Shown here: positions 29,821 through 42,979 of the stretch, piece by piece
Numbering within the stretch: the stretch's first letter is position 1
How the letters are laid out: each line of letters starts with the position of its first letter
DNA from: Parapristionchus giblindavisi
Taxonomy: Eukaryota > Nematoda > Chromadorea > Rhabditida > Diplogasteridae
NCBI GenBank assembly: GCA_943737045.1
Contig: CALSFV010000203.1
Coordinates: 1,787,501-1,851,500 of the forward strand
DNA: 64,000 nucleotides
Direction: 5' to 3'
Program-made: the position numbers and the translations under genes
The notes under the pieces: generated by a model
Seen by the model: only the letters and a program-made list of their open reading frames with translations
Database searches by the model: none
Told to the model about the DNA's origin: nothing

Positions 29821-32800
29821 AAACCTATTCTTGCCTTGCTCCGTAATCATATATTCATTGTCATAATCATTCATGTGTCCAATCGAAGATTTTTTTTGCA
29901 TTCTCTCAAACAGGTTGGTCCCTCAAATTGTAAACAGCCCATATACATGTATGATCTCTCTTTGTAATCCTCGAATAAATCTCGATTCAACTAAATAAGA
30001 GAGGATTTCTGTATTGTGGAACGGATGAAGAATTCGTTGTTTTGTGTGTGTATGATCAGCGGGGAAGTATGGGATAGACAGAATTGAACTGGTTTGTTCT
30101 TGTCCATACTATTAGTAGGTTATATAGCTAGAGTAGTTGTGTTATCTCTCATCTACATAGAATCTATCTCTCATCTACTACTTACTCTTACTATCTATCT
30201 AGTCTCTAGATATCTTTCTCTAGCTCTTTATGTCTATCGAGAGTGGTCGACATCCTCCTCGAAGAGTCACCCTCCTCTCGTACCGCTTCGTGCTTTCTGA
30301 TATGACGAAGAATCAATTCAATTTCTCGCCGGATGACAAAAAATATCTCCGATTCATTGGTCCCCCTCTATCTGCCTTCTCAGAAGAAAAGAAGAGGGGC
30401 AAATCAAGTAGATTGGTGGCTATTCGAGATGGAATTGAAATGAAAGTCGAATTGAGGACAGAAGAACAAGGAAATTCATATGTGAGTGAAGACAGAAAAA
30501 CGGGGGATTGGTATCTGAAAGGGTGTCTATAATTCACTTTTTCTCCCCTCCACAACATGTTGTCTGCCATCTGGACAATGAGGCGAAAGAGACAGCAGAA
30601 TGGATCGGACAAAGATCAAAGATCAATATGAGCGAGAAGTGGACATTCGACCCAAGACTATAGTGTTCTTTCGTGGAGAAATCGTTCCTATTCATTCTCT
30701 ATGTCAACAATGACTTTGTCTACCTTCAACCTACCACTAGAGAGAGAGAGAGTTCCCTGAGTGAGTCATGGATCTTATACTGTAGATTGATAGATAGGAT
30801 GGGTGTGGAGTACTCCTTTTCCTTCGTCCTCACTCACACACACACACGATAACTTTGTGTGTCCCATTCAATCAATACCATTTCTTCTCTCAATTCACTT
30901 CTCTCTATTCTCCCTCGCTGATCTCTTTCTCTTTGTCGACTTCTCCCCGTGCAACGAATTGGAAGCCGATCGATCGTTGCGAAAGAATAATGATGCAGAA
31001 GAAGAAGACGAAGAAGAAATAGAAGAAGAGGAAGTAAATGAGAAATGCGAGATGGGACAAGGGATCCCTCTTATTCGTAGTCCTTCTATGTGCTAGACGA
31101 CGAAGAGAAGAAGACACGACGATGGTTTATATGAAGGGAGAGCTTCTCTCAATCTCTACTAGGCTACTACGTCATGATCATGTCTACTCATTCGACCACG
31201 GCAGCGAGAACCTCAGGGAAATCGCTTGGATATCGTTTCGCCAGAGGATGTCGCCGCGGTGGCACTCTATTGAGCAGACAGACAGATGATGATTGACTCA
31301 GAACCAGGACAGAGACCCTTAAAGGGAAGATTACAGTATGACAACGAGGCTTGAGTGAGGCATAGCGTGGGCAATGGTACCAGTGGTTTAGATGGATGAG
31401 AGGCAGTGAATGGGGGAACAGCCATCTCATATGATGGTCGGAGCTGTAGACTGACTCTCGAGGGTCGCCGCCCCTGGACAGAGGAAGGAGGGAGGGGTTA
31501 GGATGGAGTAAGAGGGAGTGAGACCGGACAGAGGGAGGGAGTGAGGTGGACGGGGAGTGAGGAGTGAAACGAAAGTAGAGAGAAATAGATAGTTAGGCAA
31601 AAGAGGATTGGCGTAGCGTGGATGGTACGTGCTGGCTCCGTCTCCTCATTTCTATTGGGACGGAGAAGGAAAAAAAGGAGAAGAAGAGAGAAGGGGGAGG
31701 AGGCGTTCTACCCTGCTTCTCTTACTACTCTCTCCGTTTCATTCACTCTCTCGTGTGATCTCTTTCTCACACTCTCCAGCCTTATTTTACGTCCGCCCCG
31801 CGAATACGGGTCCCTACATCGGTCTTTCTTTCTCTAAATCTCCATCGCCTGCGATAGTCTCTCGCTGGTCTTCATCTCTAAGAGAGACATAGAGAGAGGG
31901 ACAGCAAAAGCATCTGTGGGGCCTCTCAAATCACTCAATTCTCGTTGTTTTGTACACAAGACCACACTAGTTCCGCATGGACATTCGATTACTAATACAA
32001 AGATCTTTACTCGAGGCAACAAGACGACGATTGAATGATTGCTTCGGATCCTCATCAATATTGAATGTCCCCCATCATTTCGTATTCTCATTAAACATGT
32101 CCATCATTTTCTTCACTTCTCAGAAAACTACCCCAAGGTTGGGTCCTGCATTTTTTTGTGAAAAATGTGTAGAGAAGTGGACAAGGCCGTGAAGAAGAAG
32201 GATGGTGAAGGAATGAGGTTAGGTTGGAAAGGATGAAAGAGAGAGAAGGTATTGGTAGATGTGAACGAAATGGTTGAATGAATCGAGAGAGAGAGAGAGA
32301 GGGGAAAGGTTCGATCTAAACTATTCCTCTTTGACTTCTCTTAACTTCACTTTGCCCACTCGATACAACTGCAGTAAAGTGAAGAAGAAGGAAATACAAC
32401 GGGTGTTGGGAAGGGGACGAAAGAAAGAAAGAAAGAGAAGATTACTCTCTACACGAATGAAGTCTCATTCAATCTCTTGGTTGTTACAACACTTTTTAGT
32501 CGCTTTCTCGGATGCCTTCTTGTGTGTGTATGTATGTGTAACTGAGAAGTGTTCAATCGAAAGATAAAGACGAAGAAGATAAGGAGATAAATGTTCGCTC
32601 CTGTCTACACTTCCAATCTTATCCTATTGATTAATCAAGAATAAGACCAAGGATCAGCCACCAAGAATCAATATATTTATTGTATTTATCTCGACATGTC
32701 CATAAGATATACTGTGCCTTTCACATTCCCGCTCATAAGTGACGCGGTGCGGTCGCGTTGCTTGTCATAAACATGAGTTTGTTGTTGTGTGGAATGAAGT

Positions 32801-33266
32801 GGCACGGTGCCTTACCCCGCGACCCCCTTTACTTGTTTTTGTCCCCGTTTCCTTCCCCCCGATAGCCAAGTTGGAGAGAGAAATAGCTTACAGTAATCTC
32901 TCAATGTTTTCAGAAGACACGAGAGTTATAGCAGCAAGTTTGGAAGTATATCATAGTTGTTGATTGTTGTGGGTCCGTCCTTGGTCTTCCTTCCTTGCAT
33001 CCTTTACCCGGCCCTTCTCTACTCCAAAAGGTATTCGTAGTATATTCCTAATTGATTAGATAGCACAAGTCTGACCTCCCCTTTGCTAGTTTCGTCCATG
33101 TAGACATTGCGTATGAAAGCACAAGATGCACGATATGATAAGATACGAGAAAGACATAACACATTACTGATGAAGTGAAATGGCTATAATATAATGTCAA
33201 TCAAAAGTAGAGATTAATTTGGGTTCAGAGAGTGAATTGATTTTTCATTTGTTTGATTGATTAGGT
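29821..33266. other. Long mostly non-coding region
   Basis: Apart from the doubtful frame at 30302-30663, this is GA/CT-biased DNA with short frames and no recognisable domain. An acidic run at 30985-31035 (GAAGAAGAAGAAGACG-type) is compositional. The RRM gene's promoter or trans-splice site should lie at the right end (GATTGATTAG just before 33265). Confidence 0.4.
30302..30663 (+). CDS. Doubtful small gene or exon pair
   Basis: A frame from ATG 30302 gives MTKNQFNFSPDDKKYLRFIG and about 40 more polar residues to a GTGAGT donor at 30482. A phase-compatible but weak acceptor at 30581-30582 leads to AKETAEWIGQRSKINMSEKW and a TAG at 30661-30663, 86 residues in total. Without splicing the first frame ends at 30532 (76 residues). 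The composition looks more coding-like than the surroundings, but no family is recognised, the acceptor lacks a pyrimidine tract and the opposite strand is also open. Confidence 0.25.
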
Positions 33267-34611
33267 ATGGACACGACAACATCCCCATCGTCGTCTTCTT
33301 CTCGTTCATTATCAATGGATCAACCACGACAAATGTGGGAACTCGATCGAGAAGTCGAAGGAGAACTTGCGCCCAGAAGTTTATGGATCAGAGGAAAGGG
33401 AATAGGAGCTACGATTGAAGAGATTCAGGTAATAGAGAATCGAAAGATTGTGATCGATAAAGATCAATCTAGACTAGACAAGATACATCAGTCAATATAG
33501 ACTAACTATAATTTATCTGGACATGGATACTTAGGATAGAGTTCGGAGACTATGTATTGATTGATAGGATTAACAATTGAATTATTAAATAGAAAATAAA
33601 GACGATTAGCCTTGTGGAGGACACGATGTATCGAGAACAAAGATCTATTCTAGTATCATGAAATCAATCAATACGTATATTGATGATTGGTCCACATTGG
33701 GTAAAATATCGATTGATTATCATTTTTTATTTACAGCCTCTTCTCGCAGAGTGTGGTGTGGTGCAAAGAGTTCGCATGTCGCGAGTCGAATTGAGGAAAG
33801 GAGATCCATGGGGCAAATATCTCGTATATGTCACGTATTCATCTCCAGAGGGATCGGAAGCTGCTCTATTAGCTTTGGCAGGAGCTACGTACAATAATCA
33901 TCGTATCGTAGCATGGCAGGTTGCTTAATCTTATTATTGCAATACAAATAATATTATATATTATCGCTCTCTCCGGGGCTTCTTTTATGAATATTCGTAA
34001 CATAATTGCAAAAATAAAGTAGGGAATGACGGAGATATGGGTACTACGGATTCTCATCTAAGCACGAGGAAGCATTATTGAATACAAGTTTAATAAAGGA
34101 ATTATATAATAATTTATTTTCAGGCCACAGGAGATGGTGCCTATCGACCGATGCCTGGTTTCATTCGAGAACAGAAACGACTCGAGAAGGAGCGGAAAAA
34201 GAAAATAATGAAGAATCCACGATATCCTTCGAGTAGAACACAGTTATCCGCTGATAAATTAAGAGAAAAGCTGAAGCATCTCGAGAGAATAAGTAAGTAA
34301 TTATAAATAATTAATATTTAATGCTATATGTTTCATATTCGATTATTTTCCGTTTAGGATTGTTCATTGGTATTTATAATAAATATTAAGGGACTCGAAA
34401 CCAGATGATGGGTTCAAGCCCTGATGGAACAACCTCAGGAAAGGAAGAATCTGAGGCAGTTGATGGACATTCGGTGAATGAGAAGAAAGTAGAGCCATCT
34501 AAGCGAGCATCTTCATCCACGGAGAATGAATCGAAACGTAGAAGAAGAGAAGAGGATGAAGGAAGAGAAGGGAACTCATCAAGTAGGAAAACGAAAAGAA
34601 CGAGAGCTTAA
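33267..34611 (+). CDS. RRM-like RNA-binding protein
   Basis: Exons 33267-33428, 33737-33919, 34124-34292 and 34391-34611 encode 244 residues in frame. After a Ser/Thr-rich start, residues about 38-116 fit an RRM layout: SLWIRGKGIG (strand 1), IEEIQPLLAECG (helix 1), VVQRVRMSRV (strand 2), KYLVYVTYSS (strand 3, RNP1-like position), EGSEAALLALAGATY (helix 2), NNHRIVAWQ (strand 4). The aromatic residues of RNP1/RNP2 are only partly conserved. The rest is a charged helix (KRLEKERKKKIMK) and a Ser/Lys/Arg tail with KRRRREE, a likely nuclear signal, which suggests a nuclear RNA-processing role. The start follows a TTAG acceptor by two bases. An alternative exon 4 acceptor (34358, TTTAG) would end the protein early with ten other residues. 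Confidence 0.7.
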
Positions 34612-35127
34612 ACAATGGACACAACCTCTCACTGTCCCCATCCCATGTATATGACCATTTCTGAATGTTGCGCACGCTTGTATTGTGCTTGTTTTATTTT
34701 TGTTGCATGCCCATAGAGTCAGACTAGCATACTAAACAAAGAAATAATCGCGAAAAAGTCTGAATTTTGAGGGAAAATTCAAAATATGTCGTTTTTGATA
34801 ATTGCGTGTGGCTGACTTGAGTGTCTCGTATTTCAGCGCTTTCCCGTCTAGTCTATGTTTCACATTGTGTTATATGGGTAGTACTTGATACCCTGACTGA
34901 AATACATGGCCTATAACCTTAATTACATTACTTATGAACATATACTATCAATATTCAACACTCTTCATGGAATCTTTAATTATCTTTCCCTTCCCTCAAG
35001 TATCTCATATTATTCCCCAGATATCATTCATTTCATGCTTGTTGTATATTCATTTCATTCATAATGTGTGTACACGATACAATTTGTGGTTATTGATGAT
35101 CTTTATTCACTTGTTATGCATGTATAT

Positions 35128-35313
35128 CAGACAGATTCGGTACAATATATGAATGATGAAATCGAAGACAATGACGGGACTACGGGTGCAATCTCTTATA
35201 ATTCAATACTCCCGGTAGATCGTCATCGTTTTCGATGTTTCATCTTTGGATGTAGACGTGGAATGAGGGGAGGACGAAGGAATAAAAGAATGGGAGCTAC
35301 TCCGGCGACGTGA
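35128..35313 (+). CDS. Doubtful short peptide frame with CFIFGC ring
   Basis: After a TATATCAG acceptor (ending 35130) an open frame runs through ATG 35152 to TGA 35313. It contains DRHRFRCFIFGCRRGMRGG, then RRNKRMGATPAT at the end. A C-x4-C ring flanked by basic residues and glycines is the kind of pattern seen in cyclic neuropeptides, but no signal-peptide exon could be attached and no family is recognised. Treat it as a candidate only. Confidence 0.2.
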   Translation, partial: QTDSVQYMNDEIEDNDGTTGAISYNSILPVDRHRFRCFIFGCRRGMRGGRRNKRMGATPAT

Positions 35314-36065
35314 CTACGGGTTCAACCAATGCATATGTGTGAATACCCGTCGTCAGTCGACGGAGTAGCACATTCAATCCTTCGTATTTGTAGTATTTGT
35401 TGAAGTAAAAGAAGAAGAAATGAACGACGGAAGACTAGGACGACTACTCACCATTTTGTGAGATGGAAGACGAGAGAGACTGTGTAGGACACGTGATGAC
35501 AAATGAAAGCGATTGGGGAGAGGTACGCGGCGCGACGCGTTGTGTGCGAGGCGTGCCCTCTACACACCACATCTCGTCTGTCCGGATGGGGCAAAGACTA
35601 TCGGAACACTTTAATTTTATCTAATTGCTAGCTATATTGAGGAGTCAGTATTACCGATAAAATTATTTTTTCTTAACAACACAATTCTTAATTGCATTCC
35701 ACATTAACTCACGCCAATTAATTAATGTTATAAGGAGGCCTTGTAGGTATTTTTGAGTGTTTTAATCATCTATGTATCATAAAACGATTATTAACGCATA
35801 ATGAGACAAAACTTCTCTTGACACTTGTAGATCGGATACTCTAGAATACGTAAGAGAAAAATTATGAATTACAAGTATCTATAGATGACGTCACGATGAG
35901 ATGTATTCAGAATTTAGTGAAATACATAAGAATCGACTCATGTGATTAGTGGAATTTTGTCATAAGCATAGGCTAGTAAGAACTTAACAATGTAAGCTCT
36001 AGAAATATTTATGTTACCTAATTATCATCAGTTAGATTTTGAACGAGCGCGCAGATATGATTCGC

Positions 36066-36118
36066 CTTGGCGCGTTTCGAAATCACTACTGATTCCTTCC
36101 ATTCTCTTGGCGCATTTC
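36066..36118. promoter_or_regulatory. Paired TTGGCGC (E2F-like) sites
   Basis: CTTGGCGCGTTTC at 36066-36078 and CTTGGCGCATTTC at 36106-36118 are a 13-bp direct repeat with one difference, spaced 40 bp apart and about 160-210 bp upstream of the mitofilin start. The core resembles E2F/DP consensus sites. Function is inferred from sequence only. Confidence 0.35.
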
Positions 36119-36277
36119 CTTATTCCTCTCTACTCTTTAGCAACAAACATTTGCTGTTAACGTTTTTGAGCTTCATCCATGTTTTGTTCATGTTCATCGT
36201 GTTCTCCATTCTTTAATCTATTATTGAGACCAATTTATCCTTCAGATTACTTCAACGTGGGCTAATCTTGCTACGAA

Positions 36278-39200
36278 ATGCTGAGAGCCGCAGCAGTGAG
36301 TTGTTTGTCTTGTTTACTTCTTCCGTCTTGTAGCAATAAAAGTGTGGTTTGCAAAATTTTCTTTAATTTGTTCCGTTCTTTATACTGTGTGAAGAAGGAT
36401 TGGGTTTATGTGTATATTATTTGTTTTTATGGTCCTAGACACATATTTTTATGCTAAATTGTTGCGTAAAAACGCAAAATAAAACAAAAACAATGTAACA
36501 ATTTAAAAAAAAAGAGACTAGAATATTTCTAGGTAGAAAATCGATGATATTTGTCATACTGTATGATATAATTCTATTTCCAAAAATTGATTTTTTTTCC
36601 TACCGCAGTTTATTCGATAAAACGTTTTTTGTTAGCTCAAATTAAGTTAAACAAATTTATTTGAGTTTTTGTGTTTTAAGTGCACTCAAAAGATTGCCTC
36701 GTAAACAAAAATTTTGCATTAGAAAACTCTTTGTGCCCTGATGTGAAGTAATCACTGGGATTCACGATAGTTAGTAGGTTTAGTACGATAGATAGTTAGT
36801 TAGTATAAGGTAGTTAGGCAGAGTTAATACTCTTGGTTATTCAGAGATCGACCGCTCGTCAGACCGGTGCGCGTCTACAATCAACGGCTGCTCCCACTCC
36901 CACGCCCAAGCCCAGTGTACCAAAGTATGAAAATTTAATAATATTTACGTAATTGTATGAGTCATCACATATGCATCACTATGACTATAGATATAGATAT
37001 AGAGATCCATCTCTACATATAGAGATCATGCTATAATTCTCGTTAATTTGGATCGTCGTCCAACTCTTCCAGTAAACCTCAAAACGATAAATTAGTCCTT
37101 GCGCACAACGGTCTCAATGCTACTTCACAAAGATTACTGCGCACACTCTTAATGTAGAATTTGATGCACGCGTTCTACATTTCTTCGTCATTTCAGGAAG
37201 AGTGGTGGTGGAGGCAAGAAGTTCCTTCTTGCAACAGGAACACTGGTTGCTGCTGGAGGAGGAGTAGTTGGATACGCCTATGTCGATCCTGAATTCCGTC
37301 ATAAGGTACTATCAGTTACAAACATTCTTTCTTTACGCTTTTATCACGCAATTCAATCGCGCATTTCATCACCATGTTTTCATGGTAGTCATCCACGATA
37401 CGGAATAAGCGGAACATAGATTTAATCTTTTTATGCAGATTTTGATAAGGAAAAAAAGAGTCGATTGTTGAATAACTATTTAAAAATACTAATGTTTATG
37501 TTCAGGTCGAATCTGCCATCCCTCCTACCAAGGATGTTTTCGACTCAATTCTAGGAGAAAGTTCATTCGAGTGAGAATTAATTCTTCAAAACTTTTCGAT
37601 CAGTGATAAATATTCAAATCAATAATGAATACTAATTTATTACAGGAAGACCAAGAAGTCGATCGAGGATACCAAAAACAAAGTGATCGCTGCTATCCCT
37701 AAGAGAAAGCAGGTATGTAATTTAAAAAAATCAGTACATGAAGCAATTGATGAAGATATGCTATTGATGAAGAATACATCTATTAAGATAAAACTACATG
37801 AAAAAGTTCAATGTATAGATTGAATATAAGTACATATAATAATATCGAATTTAATTATTATTATAATTATTATTTTCATCGACTTTTTTTCATTAATCGG
37901 ATTTGTTACCAGATTGATCCCATCGCTCCTCTCCCCCTCGACACACTTCCTCCTATCGAGAAGAAACCACCCGTTCATGTTGAACCCGTCGATGTCAAAC
38001 CTCCTGTTCTTGAGAAGAAAAACCTGACTGAACAGCAAATTAAGGCACTCAATTCTCGTAAGTTTTCGTTAGCAACAGACATGATTTAAAATCTGAATAA
38101 TAATAATGAGATTCATTTTTAAGTACGCTTATTTTTACTGATTAACATCAGTGAAAGTGAGCTTGCTAAATGTTCTGAGTATAGTTCCAATCTAAATTGA
38201 TTTATAGATCATGCATTTTTTATTTATCATAAATTTTCGTATAAGAGTGTATGCTTTAGAGCTCGAGGAGCGTCTTCTGGGAGCAATCGCTGCTGCTGAG
38301 AAGAAGGTTCAAACTGTGACAGATGCTAAGATGACCACTATCAATGCAATCAGAAATCACGCTGATGTGCTAAAGAAAACTGTAAGTGGAACAATAACGT
38401 ATTGCTTTATATTGCAATTGTTATGTTGTAGACTGATGTTGCCACCTTTACTTTCATTGACTACGAGTCATTGTAGGTTGATGACGGTCAGAATGCCAAA
38501 TGGGAGCCAGTGAATGCTGCTCTTCATGAGACTGAGGCTACTGCAAAGAGAGATGCGGGAGCTGAAATGGATGGAAGAAACTACATTGATACCCTGAGAA
38601 AGGTATGATGATAATAATAATAATTTTATGATAGTTTCAGAAAAGTATGAGATTGAAAAACAGAAATAATACATTAGGGACACAAAGTATTCAATATCAC
38701 AAGGTTGTAAGTTAAAATTAACATTGTTGTAAATATTGATTTATAGTAAGAGATTGATCCTATATTGAATATAGAAATTAACGCAGTATAATTAACGCAA
38801 ATAAATACTGTTTGTATATCTCCATGAATCCTTGCACCCCTTTATCCCCCCTCATCTTTGTTACGTACATTATCTCCTTGCATATCAGGTGATCAACGAT
38901 GGAAAGAACAACACTGCCACTCGTTCCAATCCTCTTCTCCTCAATGCACTCGAGACGGCCAATAAACTTGGTCATCAGGTTGACGAACTCAACGTTCTTG
39001 TCAATAGAGTAAGTCATTCACAACAACGTAACTTTCCATGCTACGTCGCTTGTTCGTTCGAAGAAATTAGTCAAATTTAACATATACAATATGCATCTCG
39101 TACCCGGAACATTAGTGCATATTTGTGCAGAATAAATCAAAACAGCCATTATGTCATAGTCTAGATTTGTACTTCACAGAGATGAGTACATCTTATCTGC

Positions 39201-41680
39201 TTTGACGAGTCTTTGTTTACAGGCCCGACAAGAGGCGCAAGTCTTCACGCAATACAAGGATCTCATCGAGAGATCTCGTCAGCAATTCGCCCAAGAACTC
39301 AAATCCATTGTACCCAATGTCGATGTGCATGCAAAGGATAAGAATCTGAATGAAGATGAACTGAATGCACTCATTGCTCATGCTCATCTTAGAGTTGATC
39401 AGTTGAGAAGACAATTGGCTGAACAACAGGTACATTTTAACGGATTACGATAAAGCAGTTTAATGGTAATTTTTATTTAATTTGTAAAAGTGAGGAACTG
39501 CAAATGCTGCTATGGCCTGATGAAAATGCATTTGAAAAGGAGTGAACTGCTTGCATGATCAATATCTTTTTTTAGATCAAGGAAGAGGACAACATTCGCA
39601 GCGCAATCGAGAGCCAGAAGAGAGCAGATGAGGAAGCGTCAGGAGAGAGATTGGCATTGGAAGTGAAGAGATTGAGAGATCAAGCGCTAGTGGATGTTGA
39701 GAAGGAATTAGGAATCAGCCGATCAACATGGGAGACGGAAACTGAACAGAAATTGGCCAGAGCCACTCAAGCTCATGCTGAACATCTTGAACAGGTACAC
39801 TATTTCAAATATATTATAAAATAACCAGTTACAGTAAGAATGGCCTTTGATCTTTGAGATTCTGAATCATAATACAGTTGATTTTCAATGACTTCCCCCG
39901 AGGGTGTCCATGGCGTGCAGCAGATTGTTGAGCTACAGTAATCATAATTCCATAACAACGCCTACTGCCTTATTTATAAACGAAAGTGATATGGCTCTGA
40001 ATGTTTACCACGATTGCGTCATCAATAGGATCTAGTCGAAATCATATTACTGTTAAAAGCTACACAGATTGTGTGCCGTGCCAATCCTCGTACCACAACA
40101 ATATCCCCTCGTATTTCCCCCACGTGATATATATTTTAAGTGATAGATATCTTCCTTCGTTCAGGTAATCCGCACTCAACGTCAACTGTTCGAGATTGAA
40201 CACAACCAAAAGGTCGAAGAGGTGAGCAGAATCTCGGTTGTCTATTTCAATACATAATAATTTTGATATTATTGTAATTTTCATCTTTGTTACCTATGTC
40301 GTAGCATCGTATTTACTACTTTTCAGTGATATATCACAAATTATACTTTACTTTTGCACCGCATAAAGTATATTATTATCTAATATCTTCGTGCTTTCAT
40401 TGTAGGCAGTTCGTTCTGAACGCGATCTTCATTCTCGTCACGTAGGCGCTGCCCTCTCTCGTCTTGAAGGAATCGAAACTGCACTTGGAAGTCGTGTAGC
40501 CTTGGTGAGAACGAATGAGTTATCCGAAATACAATAACAACCTCCCCTACGTCTCTTTCACGCCCCCTGAGATATTTATAAATGCATAGATGTTGATCCC
40601 ATTGTCTCATATAATATTATACTTTCTGTACCTAGGCGGCATGCACTGTGACAGGGAAAACAGCTGGGTTATTAATAAAATTGATTTGTTTCTTGTTTTA
40701 GGACGCAGAGAATCGTCGTTCCAAACAGTTCTGGATTGCCTGCCACAATCTCATTCAAAGCATTGTTCATGGAAAGAGAGCAGGAAAGGATATGGAAGAG
40801 AGGAGATCCCCATTGGCAGAGCAACTCGATATTCTTAAGCAGGTCAGATGAGAGGAAGATCTCTAAGGGCACGTTTCATACTAGATTCTCTGTTTCCATA
40901 CGAATTGTCATGGCAGGTTAACGGCGAAGACTCTTTCGTTGAAAATGTAGTTGGAGTCATTCCTGAACAAGCAAAGGCTAGAGGATGCTACACTCATCAA
41001 GATCTTAAGAACAGATTCGAGAAGGTGCGGTGAATTAATACACTTCCCTACATGGATATATACTGTGTGATACATTAATCCCAGCTACTCTAATTGAATC
41101 TGTTTTAGTTGTACAAGGTAGGAAGAAGAACAGCTGCTATTGACTCAAACGGAGGAACGATTGGAAAGTATCTGTGGTCGTATGTGAGATCTCTCGCTCT
41201 CGTCGATCTTCCTCGTCGATTCTCTTATGAAGACAAAATCGATCCCGCCAGTCTTGATAATGTCGAGGTTTGTCTTTCCACTGAAGAGTAGTGCTACACC
41301 CTCAAAGGTCAAACATCAGATGTCATTAGTTAGTTCCGCTACGCCACTCAAAAATCATCAGTGCAAAACATATGTATTGTGTAGTTTAAATGTCGAAATC
41401 AACAATATTGGTCACGAAAACACTAATAACAGAAAGCTAACTTTAAATTTTGTATTATTTACGTTATCTCATTTAATTGTAGGTTTTGGCCCGTGCAAAG
41501 TTCTTCCTTGAAAGAGACGACCTCGAATCAGCCGCGAAGATTCTGAATCTTCTTGATGGAGAAGCATCAATTCTAGCCAAAGATTGGATCGCCGACACTC
41601 GTGTTCATCTCGAGACTAAGTTCATCGCTGAACTTCTTGTTGCCCATGCAGCAGTTCAAAGTATTCGATCAACCTATTAG
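36278..41680 (+). CDS. immt-1: Mitofilin / MIC60 (MICOS core subunit)
   Basis: Seventeen exons (36278-36295, 36845-36924, 37197-37305, 37506-37570, 37646-37712, 37913-38057, 38260-38381, 38477-38602, 38889-39008, 39223-39429, 39576-39794, 40165-40221, 40406-40504, 40702-40842, 40917-41024, 41109-41267, 41483-41680) encode 679 residues in frame, close to the usual length. Features in order: an Arg-rich presequence ([19 protein letters not shown]); a Gly-rich inner-membrane anchor near 42-61 ([20 protein letters not shown]); a Pro-rich linker; a long coiled-coil from about 160 to 470; and the C-terminal mitofilin domain ending [20 protein letters not shown] and then [16 protein letters not shown]60 shapes crista junctions of the inner mitochondrial membrane as the core of MICOS, the bulk of the protein facing the intermembrane space. 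The first coding exon is only six codons. All splice sites are GT-AG. Confidence 0.95.
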
Positions 41681-42979
41681 AGGGACCAGTTGTGGTCTAT
41701 CATATAGTTCATTTGTTCTTAGAGTAGCCTCTATATTCAACGTGTACCATCTTTTCTCCAATATGTACCTGTACCTCTTCCCCCCATAGTCGACTCCAGT
41801 GTTCCCCACCCGCTACGACCCACTCCCTTTCCTCCTCTTGTCAGTCCAGGTCCTCCTCCACTTTGTCTTCATCTTCTCCCATACGCTGTCATAGTATATA
41901 AGCGTATAGTTGGTTGAGGAATTTTCCTTCTCCCCTTCTCTTATATGTCAGTGGGCATGGTCGAAGGAGAATTTACTACCCAGAACGAGAATGATTATAC
42001 TATGTCTCGCAATTGTTCTGGCGAATAAATATGGATACTGTAGGCGATCGTTGATCTTTACACTGAATAAACAAACCAAGGGATGTTATGACTTCACTTT
42101 TAAGAAGAGCTATGCTCATAGTTTATTATATTAATTATATTATTGAATAGTTATTACAATTATGATTGAATACGCGTAGATGGATAAGAATGGCACTTCC
42201 ATCTCAGATGAGTACAGAGGTGAATATAAAGTAACGAAGGAAGATGTGAAAATGAGAATCTTCAATTGGAAAGAGAAGAGAAGTGAACGGTCAAACGAGA
42301 TGCAAGTAGTACAAAGTGGGCGGGGCTTATCATCATATTGTAATCAAGACCATGTATGAAGGTTACCGGTTAGGAGACAATGGACTGTGTCAGATTGTGG
42401 ATGACAAGTAAGAAATGAACATGTGTGATTGAAGGAGTGATGGATTGGGCATGAAATGAGATAGAATCATCGAACTACACGTTGTGACGAAATGATGAGA
42501 GCGGGGGAACATGTTTTATATTATTGAAACGTATATGGAATATAATGTAGAATTGGACGACGAATGAGAAGGCAAATAAACCGGTATGGGTATGGTGCAA
42601 AAGAAGCTCAAGAGAAAAAAGAATGGAAAGAACAAATTGGAAATGTACAGTAGCCCTTACGCGTGGGATCGATCATGTAGAAGAGGGACAATAATTACAT
42701 TGCTAATGTTGTTTGATCACAGTTACCATTTGTTGTTGCCGAAGTACTCTCGTTCCGTCTGGCGAATCTAAACAATTATAAGATTGAGAGTCATCTAAAT
42801 CAATCATTCTCGATAATTTTCTTCCTGGTCCGAAAATACCCCATTTACTGAGTGAGAAATAGAAGGAGAGAACTAGAGTATTCAGAGAATTTGAGCGCTG
42901 TTCCCTTAGAATACTCTTTAAGGGCTTTTAAATGGAGATAACTCTCCTTCAATTTCTAGCTGAATTCTATAGACTGGCC
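41681..42979. other. Convergent intergenic region
   Basis: 3' flanks of mitofilin (+) and the GPCR gene (-). AATAAA-like signals occur near 42024 and 42066. Short open frames here (41910-42134, 42586-42771) show no motifs. Confidence 0.45.

Larger units (their letters stand above)
34612..36277. other. Intergenic region before mitofilin gene
   Basis: This holds the 3' UTR of the RRM gene, the doubtful short peptide frame at 35128-35313 and the mitofilin promoter. A TTATCCTTCAG acceptor ending at 36245 is a probable trans-splice site, leaving a 32-base 5' UTR. Confidence 0.45.
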
